Shown here piece after piece: positions 8,025 to 14,112 of a DNA stretch of 14,112 bases. Location of the stretch: assembly GCA_029256665.1 (NCBI GenBank), contig JAQSXN010000025.1:1-14112 (forward strand), in the 5' to 3' direction. Position numbers and translations under genes: made by a program. Origin of the DNA: Paenibacillus sp. Its GTDB lineage: Bacteria > Bacillota > Bacilli > Paenibacillales > Paenibacillaceae. The notes beneath the pieces are model-generated. The model ran no database searches, had not been told where the DNA came from, and was given only the letters and a program-made list of their open reading frames with translations. Position 1 is the first letter of the stretch. Every line of letters begins with the position of its first letter.

Positions 8025-8288
8025 AGAGACCTTGAAGGGGAGTAGCACGCAGGATACCTTCAGAGAGCAGAATCGTTACGCTGAGAGGTTCTGCAGGATT
8101 GGACTGCATGCGAGTCGCCCCGGAGTCGCCGCGCTCAAGCGGAACCGACAACGTTATTGTCGCGTTTCTTGCCAGGCGGGGCCGGCCGCAGCCGTTATCT
8201 GCTCTAAGTGCCGCAGGCGCAAGCATGCGGAACAAAGGTGGTACCACGGAAGATAACCTTTCGTCCTTTACGGGCGGGAGGTTTTTTT
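8025..8288 (+). ncRNA. T-box riboswitch, valine-specific, upstream of valS
   Basis: The leader senses uncharged tRNA-Val and stops or allows transcription of valS. Stem I can be drawn: GGGG 8037-8040 with CCCC 8118-8121, then AGTA 8041-8044 opposite GAGTCG 8112-8117, then GCACGCAG 8045-8052 with CTGCATGC 8104-8111 (one A-C mismatch), and a distal arm GCAGAA/TTCTGC enclosing a GCTGAGAGG loop. The specifier triplet is GTC at 8114-8116, a valine codon, read by tRNA-Val with anticodon GAC. A further hairpin CGACAA/TTGTCG (8146-8162) and a stem III candidate CCGCA/TGCGG (8211-8230) follow. The T-box sequence AAGGTGGTACCACG is at 8235-8248; its TGGT (8239-8242) complements the ACCA end of a tRNA with discriminator A. 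AAAGG 8234-8238 can pair with CCTTT 8257-8261 to form the antiterminator, in competition with the terminator. Confidence 0.96.
8255..8288 (+). terminator. Regulated terminator of the valS T-box
   Basis: AACCTTTCGTCC (8255-8266) pairs fully with GGGCGGGAGGTT (8272-8283), 12 pairs including three G-U, across a TTTAC loop. The run of T at 8282-8288 completes an intrinsic terminator. Its 5' arm overlaps the CCTTT used by the antiterminator, so the two structures exclude each other. This is the off state when tRNA-Val is charged. Confidence 0.93.
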
Positions 8289-8290
8289 GA

Positions 8291-8334
8291 ATTTATAGGA
8301 AAGTATAAGTTTTCTCCATACTGGGCCTATAAAT
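8291..8334 (+). other. Leader hairpin A between T-box terminator and valS
   Basis: ATTTATAGG (8291-8299) is a perfect inverted match of CCTATAAAT (8326-8334). Inside it AGTAT (8302-8306) pairs with ATACT (8318-8322), leaving an 11-base pyrimidine-rich loop. No T tract follows, so it is not an intrinsic terminator. It is present only in the read-through transcript. Its role is unknown; an RNA processing or stabilising element is one possibility. Confidence 0.6.
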
Positions 8335-8349
8335 CTCGGAATGAATCGC

Positions 8350-8375
8350 GCTGCGCCGCCAAGGACGGCGTCAGC
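8350..8375 (+). other. Leader hairpin B upstream of valS
   Basis: GCTG-CGCCG (8350-8358) pairs with CGGCG-t-CAGC (8366-8375) around a CCAAGGA loop, nine G/C-rich pairs with one bulged T. The following CGTTTC is too poor in T for a confident terminator. It lies about 45 bases before the valS ribosome binding site. Function unknown. Confidence 0.5.
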
Positions 8376-8419
8376 CGTTTCACTTGTTTCTCGGCAAGAA
8401 TCGCGAGAGAAGAATGAAT

Positions 8420-8424
8420 GGGAG
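8420..8424 (+). promoter_or_regulatory. Ribosome binding site that decides the valS start
   Basis: GGGAG lies 8 bases before the ATG at 8433. The in-frame ATG at 8418 has no comparable site and would itself overlap this one, so the downstream start is preferred. Confidence 0.7.
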
Positions 8425-8432
8425 ATGAATCA

Positions 8433-11075
8433 ATGTCTGACATGGAGAACAAATCAGCAATGCCAACCACGTACGATCCCAAATCGGCGGAGCAGAAATG
8501 GTACTCGTATTGGGTGGAAGGCAATTATTTTCAAGCGGGAAAGCGGCCCGAAGCGGAGCCGTACACGATCGTCATTCCCCCTCCAAACGTAACGGGGATG
8601 CTGCATATCGGGCACGCGCTCGACTTTACGCTGCAAGATATATTGATTCGCACGAAGCGGATGCAAGGCTACGACGCTTTGTGGCTCCCTGGCACGGATC
8701 ACGCGGGAATCGCCACGCAGACGAAGGTGGAGCAGAAGCTTCGCGAGCAAGGCATATCCCGTCATGACCTGGGCCGTGAAGCGTTTCTGGAGAAGGTATG
8801 GGAGTGGAAGGGCCAATACGCGGACACGATTCGCGCGCAATGGGCGAAGATGGGGCTGTCGCTGGACTATTCCAGAGAACGGTTCACGCTCGATGAAGGT
8901 TTGTCCAAAGCCGTTCGCGAGGTGTTCGTCCGTCTCTACGAGAAAGGCCTGATCTACCGCGGCAAAAAGATCATCAACTGGGATCCGGCCGCACGCACGG
9001 CTTTGTCGGATATCGAGGTTGAATATAAAGAGCTTAACGGCCACCTGTATCACCTGCGGTATCCGCTTAAGGACGGCTCGGGTCATATCACCGTCGCGAC
9101 AACGCGCCCGGAGACGATGCTCGGCGATACGGCGGTCGCGGTCCATCCGGAAGACGAACGCTACAGCCATCTGATTGGCTCCATGATCGTCTTGCCGGTT
9201 ATCGGCAGGGAAATTCCGATCATCGCGGACGAATATGTCGAGAAGGAATTTGGTTCAGGCGCGGTCAAGATAACGCCCGCGCATGATCCCAACGACTTCG
9301 AGGTAGGCGAACGCCATAGCTTGCCGCAAATTATCGTCATGGACGAATCCGGCGTCATGAACGCGGAAGCGGGTCCGTACCAGGGACTGGACCGGTTCGA
9401 ATGCCGTAAGCAGCTCGTCAAGGATCTGCAGGAGCAAGGCGTCTGCGTTCTGATCGAGGACCATGTCCATCAAGTGGGCCATAGCGAGCGCAGCGGCGCG
9501 GTTGTCGAGCCGTATCTGTCGACGCAATGGTTCGTGGCGATGAAGCCGCTGGCGGAAGCCGCGATCGCTGCCCAGAAGTCTGGCAAAGGCGTGCAATTCG
9601 TGCCCGAGCGCTTCGAGAAAACGTATCTGAACTGGATCGAGAACGTGCGCGACTGGTGTATATCCCGCCAGCTCTGGTGGGGGCACCGCATCCCGGCATG
9701 GTACGACGACGCGACCGGCGAGCTCCATGTTTCCCGCGACGACATGCAAGGCGATCATCTGCGCCGGGACAACGACGTGCTCGATACTTGGTTCAGCTCC
9801 GCGCTGTGGCCGTTCTCTACGCTTGGCTGGCCGGATCAAACGGCGGATTTGCAAAAGTATTACCCGACGAACGTACTCGTTACGGGTTACGACATTATCT
9901 ACTTCTGGGTGGCGCGCATGATCTTTACCGCCCTGGAATTTACGGATCAGATGCCGTTCAAGGATGTTCTGATGCACGGGCTCGTACGCGATAAGGACGG
10001 ACAGAAGATGTCCAAGTCGCTCGGCAACGGCGTGGATCCGCTAGAAGTCATCGAGCAATACGGCGCCGACGCCATGCGGTTCATGATCTCGACCGGCAGC
10101 ACGCCCGGCCAAGATCTCCGGTTCCGCTACGAGAAGGTGGAGCAGGCCCGCAACTTCGCCAACAAAATATGGAACGCTTCGCGTTTTGCGCTCATGAACC
10201 TAGAGGGCTTCACGGCCGCAGATATCAACATCGACGTTAAGCTGGGCACGGCCGACCGCTGGATTCTGCATCGACTTAACGAGACGGTGCGCGACGTTAC
10301 CCGTCTTATCGACGGCTACGAGTTCGGGGAAACCGGCCGAGTTCTTTACAACTTTATCTGGGACGACTTATGCGACTGGTATATCGAATTCTCGAAATTG
10401 AGCCTGAACGGAGACGACGAAGCCGCGCGCCGCGCGACTCAATCCGTGCTTGCATATGTGCTGGACCGCACGCAGCGCCTCATTCACCCGTTTATGCCGT
10501 TCATCAGCGAAGAAATCTGGCAGCACCTGCCTCACGAAGGCGAGACGATCACGCTGGCGGCATGGCCGACCTACGAGGCGTCGTTGGAGGCGCCGGACGC
10601 GGTCAAGGAAATGGAGCTGCTGATGGAGATGATTCGCTCCATCCGCAATATTCGCGCGGAAGTGAACGTGCCGATGAGCAAGAAGGTCGAGCTGCTGATC
10701 AAACCGGCAGGCGAGGCGGAAGAAACGATCCTAAGGCGCAACGAGGAGTTCGTGAAGCGGTTCTGCGGAACGTCGCTTCTGGAGATCGGCAGAGGAGTCT
10801 CCGCTCCGGACAAAGCGATGACGGCTATCGTGACGGGAGCCGAGCTATATTTGCCGCTTGCGGGCTTGATCGATATCGCGCAGGAAATCGCGCGACTAGA
10901 GAAGGAGCTGAAGACGCTGATCGGGGAAGTCGAACGCGTCGAGAAGAAGCTTGGCAACGAAGGGTTCGTCGCCAAGGCGCCGGCCAAAGTCATCGAGGAA
11001 GAAAAGGCGAAGATGAACGACTACGCGGAGAAACGCGACAAGGTGCTCGCGCGCATCTCGGAGCTTCGCGGGTAA
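8433..11075 (+). CDS. valS: Valyl-tRNA synthetase
   Basis: An 880-residue class I aminoacyl-tRNA synthetase that charges tRNA-Val in the cytoplasm. The ATP site signature HIGH is at residues 58-61 in [15 protein letters not shown], and KMSKS is at 525-529 in [12 protein letters not shown]. The inserted CP1 editing domain, which removes mischarged threonine, shows [10 protein letters not shown] at 223-232 and [19 protein letters not shown] further on. The anticodon-binding domain begins with [11 protein letters not shown]. The last 65 or so residues form a coiled-coil tRNA-binding arm ([22 protein letters not shown]) usual in ValS. The chosen ATG gives [17 protein letters not shown] and the same length as the Bacillus enzyme; starting at 8418 would add five residues. 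It is the first gene after the T-box, which controls it by tRNA-Val charging. Intact, with no unusual residues seen. Confidence 0.98.
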   Translation: MSDMENKSAMPTTYDPKSAEQKWYSYWVEGNYFQAGKRPEAEPYTIVIPPPNVTGMLHIGHALDFTLQDILIRTKRMQGYDALWLPGTDHAGIATQTKVEQKLREQGISRHDLGREAFLEKVWEWKGQYADTIRAQWAKMGLSLDYSRERFTLDEGLSKAVREVFVRLYEKGLIYRGKKIINWDPAARTALSDIEVEYKELNGHLYHLRYPLKDGSGHITVATTRPETMLGDTAVAVHPEDERYSHLIGSMIVLPVIGREIPIIADEYVEKEFGSGAVKITPAHDPNDFEVGERHSLPQIIVMDESGVMNAEAGPYQGLDRFECRKQLVKDLQEQGVCVLIEDHVHQVGHSERSGAVVEPYLSTQWFVAMKPLAEAAIAAQKSGKGVQFVPERFEKTYLNWIENVRDWCISRQLWWGHRIPAWYDDATGELHVSRDDMQGDHLRRDNDVLDTWFSSALWPFSTLGWPDQTADLQKYYPTNVLVTGYDIIYFWVARMIFTALEFTDQMPFKDVLMHGLVRDKDGQKMSKSLGNGVDPLEVIEQYGADAMRFMISTGSTPGQDLRFRYEKVEQARNFANKIWNASRFALMNLEGFTAADINIDVKLGTADRWILHRLNETVRDVTRLIDGYEFGETGRVLYNFIWDDLCDWYIEFSKLSLNGDDEAARRATQSVLAYVLDRTQRLIHPFMPFISEEIWQHLPHEGETITLAAWPTYEASLEAPDAVKEMELLMEMIRSIRNIRAEVNVPMSKKVELLIKPAGEAEETILRRNEEFVKRFCGTSLLEIGRGVSAPDKAMTAIVTGAELYLPLAGLIDIAQEIARLEKELKTLIGEVERVEKKLGNEGFVAKAPAKVIEEEKAKMNDYAEKRDKVLARISELRG

Positions 11076-11077
11076 TC

Positions 11078-11094
11078 GCCGCTTACGAAGCGGC
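11078..11094 (+). other. Perfect hairpin between valS and folC
   Basis: GCCGCTT (11078-11084) and AAGCGGC (11088-11094) form seven perfect pairs with an ACG loop. It begins two bases after the valS stop and ends just before the folC ribosome binding site. No T tract follows. It could stabilise or terminate part of the mRNA, or adjust folC translation; this is inference. Confidence 0.6.
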
Positions 11095-11112
11095 AAGGAA
11101 GAAGGGTTGCGC

Positions 11113-12498
11113 ATGACGGAAGAAGGAAACAAGGGGGCCGCGGCAAGTCCGCTGCCCTCCTACCAAGGCGCGGTAGAGTGGATAACGGGGCTAATCCCGT
11201 TCGGAATTCGTCCTGGGCTGGATCGAATCGAAGCGCTGATGGAGAGGCTCGGCAATCCGCATCGGAGACTCAAGTTCATTCACGTAGCGGGAACGAACGG
11301 CAAAGGCTCGACTTGCGCTTTTTTGACCAGCGCGCTGATCGAAGGCGGATATGATGTCGGTACGTTTACGTCGCCGTACATTACGAAGTTTACGAACAGA
11401 TTTCAATACAACGGAACCGATATCGAGGAAGAGACGCTCTTGAGACTCGCTAACGAGCTGCGACCGCACGTGGCGGCAATCGCGGAGACGGAGCTGGGAT
11501 CGCCGACGATGTTCGAGGTGTCGACGGCGCTCGCCATCCTCTTTTTCGCCAAGGTAACGTATCCCGATTACGTCGTATGGGAGACCGGCCTGGGGGGCAG
11601 GCTGGATGTGACGAACATTGTTTATCCGGTTCTCTCTATCATTACGAATATCGGTCATGATCATATGGATCGGCTAGGAGATTCGCTTGAGGCGGTGGCA
11701 GCCGAAAAAGCCGGCATTATCAAGCCTGGCGTGCCCGTAGTCAGCGCGGCCACGCAGCCGGAAGTGATCGACGTGCTTCGCCGGACGGCTGAAGGGCGCA
11801 GGTCTTCGTTCTATCTGCTGGGCGAGAAGTTCAGCGAGCAAGCGCTGGACGTGCGCGAGGATGAACAATCGTTCCGCTTCGAAGGTCTGTTCCGCCACAT
11901 CGATTCGATTGCGATCGCGCTTAACGGAGCGCATCAGCGTACGAACGCGGCGACCGCCGTCATGGGACTCGAAGTGCTCAGGCAATACAACGCGCTCGTG
12001 CTTGACGACGAGGCGCTTCGCGCAGGTCTTCGGAAAGCCGCTTGGCCGGGAAGACTGGAGATGGCAAGCCGCAATCCGCGCATTCTGATCGATGGCGCGC
12101 ATAACCCCGAGGGAGCCGAGACGCTCGCCGGAGCGCTGAAGACGACATATACGTACAAAAAACTTCATCTGATGATGGGGATGCTGGAGAATAAGAATCA
12201 TCGGGAGACAATTAAGCATATACTACCAATAGTGGATACGCTTATCTTGACCGAACCCGATTACCGCATGCGAATGGATGTGCAGGACCTGGCGGCTATC
12301 GTTCGGGAAATGCGCGAAAGCATGCCCGAGATTCCTATTGCAGAGATCGTCATAGAGAAGAATTGGCAGCAAGCTTTAAACAAATTACAGCAATTAACCG
12401 GGAACGAGGATCTCGGGGTCGTGACGGGTACGCTATATTTGATAGCGGACGTACGCGCTGCCCTGCTATCCGGCCCGGCTGCTGAAAAAGGTTGGTGA
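11113..12498 (+). CDS. folC: Folylpolyglutamate synthase / dihydrofolate synthase
   Basis: The 461-residue Mur-ligase-family enzyme adds glutamate to tetrahydrofolates in an ATP-dependent reaction, which keeps folates in the cell; bacterial FolC often also makes dihydrofolate from dihydropteroate. The P-loop AGTNGKGST is at residues 59-67 (K64). Other family motifs are [49 protein letters not shown] followed by [12 protein letters not shown], and [12 protein letters not shown] in the C-terminal domain. A TTG at 11107 is in frame, but ATG at 11113 is preferred: AAGAAGGG at 11099-11106 lies 6 bases upstream. It is somewhat longer than the usual 430 residues, chiefly in an N-terminal extension. 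It lies 37 bases after valS and 7 before murC, so it shares the T-box transcript. Which folate activities it has cannot be told from motifs alone. Confidence 0.95.
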   Translation: MTEEGNKGAAASPLPSYQGAVEWITGLIPFGIRPGLDRIEALMERLGNPHRRLKFIHVAGTNGKGSTCAFLTSALIEGGYDVGTFTSPYITKFTNRFQYNGTDIEEETLLRLANELRPHVAAIAETELGSPTMFEVSTALAILFFAKVTYPDYVVWETGLGGRLDVTNIVYPVLSIITNIGHDHMDRLGDSLEAVAAEKAGIIKPGVPVVSAATQPEVIDVLRRTAEGRRSSFYLLGEKFSEQALDVREDEQSFRFEGLFRHIDSIAIALNGAHQRTNAATAVMGLEVLRQYNALVLDDEALRAGLRKAAWPGRLEMASRNPRILIDGAHNPEGAETLAGALKTTYTYKKLHLMMGMLENKNHRETIKHILPIVDTLILTEPDYRMRMDVQDLAAIVREMRESMPEIPIAEIVIEKNWQQALNKLQQLTGNEDLGVVTGTLYLIADVRAALLSGPAAEKGW

Positions 12499-12505
12499 AC
12501 CGACT

Positions 12506-13909
12506 TTGAACAGTGCAGAACACGTTCATTTCATCGGAATCGGCGGTTACGGAATGAGCGCGATCGCTCGCGTCATGCTGGAGATGGGGTATAAAGTTAC
12601 GGGCTCGGACGTCGCTCGGCAGGAGTTGACCGAGAAGCTCGCCGCCAAGGGGGCGGATATCTTTATCGGGCATCAACCCGAGCATGTAAAAGGCGCGGAC
12701 CTCGTCGTGTACTCTACGGCGCTTACGAGCGACAATGTGGAGCGCAAAGCAGCCGAAGCGCTGAATATTCCCGTATTGCATCGTTCCCAGATGCTGGCTA
12801 GACTGATGAACGCGGGCAAGGGCGTGGCGGTTGCCGGCGCGCATGGCAAAACAACGACGTCTTCGATGATCGCTCTCGTCATGGAGACCTGCGGCATCGA
12901 CCCGACCTATATTATCGGCGGAGAGATCGTCAACGTCGGCACAAACGCGAAGGCGGGTAAAGGCGAATACGTCGTTGCCGAAGCGGACGAAAGCGACGGC
13001 TCCTTCCTGCATTACCATCCGGCGATGGCCATCGTAACGAATATCGAACCCGACCATCTGGAAAATTACGATGGAGACTTCGAGAAATTAAAGTCGGCGT
13101 ATGTGCAGTTTCTGAGCCAGGTGAGAGAAGGCGGAAGGGCGATCGTATGCGCGGACGATCCTATCGTCCGCGAGCTGCTGCCCAAAGTATGGGGAGCGGA
13201 TAGCGACCTTCGCGAGTCCGCCGTCGTCACTTACGGCATCGAGGAGGAAGCGTCCTACAAGGCGGACAATATCGTGTTAGGCGACCGCAAGGTTTCCTTC
13301 GACATGAGCCGGCAAGGCGTCTTGCTCGGCAATGTGGAGCTGTCCGTGCCGGGCATCCATAACGTGTACAACGCGATGGCTACCGTCATCACTTGTCTGG
13401 AAGCGGGCCTTTCGTTCGATGCGGTCAAGGAAGCGATCAAGTCGTTCCGCGGCGCGAAACGCAGATTCCAAGTGCTCGGAGAAATCAACGATATTCTTGT
13501 CATTGACGATTACGCCCATCACCCGACGGAAATTCAAGCGACGATCAGCGCCGCGAAAGCAACGGGCAAACGGATAATCGCGGTGTTCCAGCCGCAGCGG
13601 TATACGAGAACGTTTTTCTTGTTCGAGCAGTTTAGCAGGGCGTTCCCGGAAGCGGATCAGGTGATCATTACGGATATCTACTCGCCCGCGGGAGAAAAGC
13701 AGATCGAAGGCGTCAACTCCGGAAAGCTCGTTGAGCTGATTCGCAGCAACAGCCATGCCAACGCCGAATATATTCCGACCAAGGAAGAAGTGTTGGAAGC
13801 GCTCAAAGCGAGAGTCGTTCCCGGCGATCTCGTCATTACGATGGGCGCAGGTGATATTTGGAAAGTGGCCGACGCGTTAGCCCGATCGCTTGCCGAAATC
13901 CACTCTTAA
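12506..13909 (+). CDS. murC: UDP-N-acetylmuramate--L-alanine ligase
   Basis: A 467-residue enzyme that adds L-alanine to UDP-MurNAc, the first amino-acid step of peptidoglycan precursor synthesis in the cytoplasm. It opens with [14 protein letters not shown], the N-terminal nucleotide-sugar binding loop, followed by GSD. Next come YSTAL, the P-loop GAHGKTTT (residues 111-118, K115), [44 protein letters not shown] and FQPQRYTRT, all MurC hallmarks. The C-terminus has [11 protein letters not shown]. Start is TTG at 12506, 7 bases after the folC stop; GGTGA at 12494-12498 is the only nearby ribosome binding site and is weak. No in-frame ATG precedes the conserved N-terminal motif. It is longer than the 432-residue Bacillus subtilis enzyme. 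It ends the valS transcript, so charging of tRNA-Val may influence cell-wall supply. In B. subtilis murC is not next to folC. Confidence 0.96.
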   Translation: MNSAEHVHFIGIGGYGMSAIARVMLEMGYKVTGSDVARQELTEKLAAKGADIFIGHQPEHVKGADLVVYSTALTSDNVERKAAEALNIPVLHRSQMLARLMNAGKGVAVAGAHGKTTTSSMIALVMETCGIDPTYIIGGEIVNVGTNAKAGKGEYVVAEADESDGSFLHYHPAMAIVTNIEPDHLENYDGDFEKLKSAYVQFLSQVREGGRAIVCADDPIVRELLPKVWGADSDLRESAVVTYGIEEEASYKADNIVLGDRKVSFDMSRQGVLLGNVELSVPGIHNVYNAMATVITCLEAGLSFDAVKEAIKSFRGAKRRFQVLGEINDILVIDDYAHHPTEIQATISAAKATGKRIIAVFQPQRYTRTFFLFEQFSRAFPEADQVIITDIYSPAGEKQIEGVNSGKLVELIRSNSHANAEYIPTKEEVLEALKARVVPGDLVITMGAGDIWKVADALARSLAEIHS

Positions 13910-13937
13910 TGCCAACTATGCCATGAAGCGGTATGAC

Positions 13938-13990
13938 AGAGCCAGTTCGACCGAACGCGTGAAAGCGATCGGCCGAAATGGCTCTTCTTT
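13938..13990 (+). terminator. Hairpin terminator after murC
   Basis: AGAGCCA (13938-13944) pairs with TGGCTCT (13979-13985). Inside, TTCG/CGAA, CCGA/TCGG and CGC/GCG continue the stem around a GTGAAA loop, giving 18 pairs broken only by three single mismatches. The tail TCTTCTTT is T-rich rather than a pure T run. It begins 28 bases after the murC stop, as expected for the end of the valS unit. Confidence 0.75.
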
Positions 13991-14033
13991 GCGTTAGCTC
14001 ATTGATCCGCTCCCGCATGTCGAATCTTCTCTC

Positions 14034-14063
14034 GTCATAACTCTCTCATTGCGTTCATAGACT
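14034..14063 (+). promoter_or_regulatory. Putative sigma-E-type promoter for the gene starting at 14094
   Basis: GTCATAAC (14034-14041), 14 bases, CATAGACT (14056-14063). This is close to the sigma-E consensus (about GTCATATT, 14, CATACAnT), with six of eight and seven of eight positions agreeing. CATAGACTA also fits the sigma-K -10 pattern CATAnnnTA, though the -35 spacing suits sigma-E better. Transcription would begin near 14070 and give a leader of about 24 bases to the next ATG. Confidence 0.55.
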
Positions 14064-14093
14064 AGTAGCAGACCAGGTAGAGGAGAGATCGAC

Positions 14094-14112
14094 ATGAAAC
14101 CGAACAATCGAA
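14094..14112 (+). CDS. Start of next gene (first six codons only), product not identifiable
   Basis: ATG at 14094 follows AGAGGAGAG (14079-14087) at a spacing of 6 bases and reads MKPNNR before the window ends. Six codons do not allow recognition. The sigma-E-like promoter upstream suggests a gene used in the mother cell during sporulation. In Bacillus subtilis the region beyond folC includes spoIIB and maf, so a sporulation-related or SPOR-domain gene is a guess only. Confidence 0.6.

Noticed and set aside
7810..8247. 145-codon open frame on the minus strand across the intergenic region
   Set aside because: It covers the valS promoter and T-box, which explain the sequence; the peptide shows no family features.
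8291..8334. Inverted repeat considered as an attachment site, transposon end or terminator
   Set aside because: No T tract, no target duplication, no transposase or integrase in the window; it lies inside the valS leader and is better seen as RNA structure.
8418..8432. ATG at 8418 as the valS start
   Set aside because: It has only a weak purine stretch upstream and overlaps the GGGAG that serves the ATG at 8433; the shorter form matches the usual ValS length.
1..14112. Search by eye for CRISPR, insertion sequences, tRNA or rRNA genes, toxin-antitoxin or defence genes
   Set aside because: Nothing of these types is visible; nearly all the sequence is explained by conserved housekeeping and sporulation genes in a familiar order.

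Overview
The window is a chromosomal core region of a GC-rich, endospore-forming member of the Firmicutes, most probably a Paenibacillaceae species (Paenibacillus or Cohnella type). This rests on the gene order (tetrapyrrole genes, spoVID, T-box, valS, folC), which matches the Bacillus hem-spoVID-valS-folC neighbourhood, on Paenibacillaceae-like variations (CobA-HemD fusion, murC after folC), on strong AGGAGG-type ribosome binding sites with frequent TTG/GTG starts, and on a tRNA-sensing T-box leader. All genes are on the plus strand. No mobile element, CRISPR array, tRNA or rRNA gene was seen.

Region 1 (1-5194) is the end of a tetrapyrrole operon: the 3' part of a precorrin-2 dehydrogenase, hemC, a fused cobA-hemD gene, hemB and hemL. 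HemL makes 5-aminolevulinate, HemB condenses it to porphobilinogen, HemC makes hydroxymethylbilane, and the HemD half of the fusion closes it to uroporphyrinogen III. The CobA half plus the upstream dehydrogenase divert uroporphyrinogen III to siroheme. Genes are separated by 0-2 bases or overlap by one, so translation is probably coupled.

Region 2 (5195-7842) holds an RluA-family pseudouridine synthase and spoVID, a spore-coat morphogenetic gene with a C-terminal LysM domain. A sigma-E-like promoter precedes spoVID and an intrinsic terminator follows it. The ysxE gene found after spoVID in Bacillus subtilis is absent; 7686-7975 has no convincing gene.

Region 3 (7976-13990) is a second transcription unit: a near-consensus sigma-A promoter, a valine-specific T-box riboswitch (specifier GUC, antiterminator, terminator), two further leader hairpins, then valS, folC and murC, closed by a long hairpin terminator.

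Region 4 (13991-14112) has a second, better sigma-E-like promoter and the first six codons of another gene.

I did not find a previously undescribed system. The best leads are the two similar sigma-E-like promoters, the unexplained hairpins between the T-box terminator and valS, the hairpin between valS and folC, and the pseudouridine synthase placed between hemL and spoVID.
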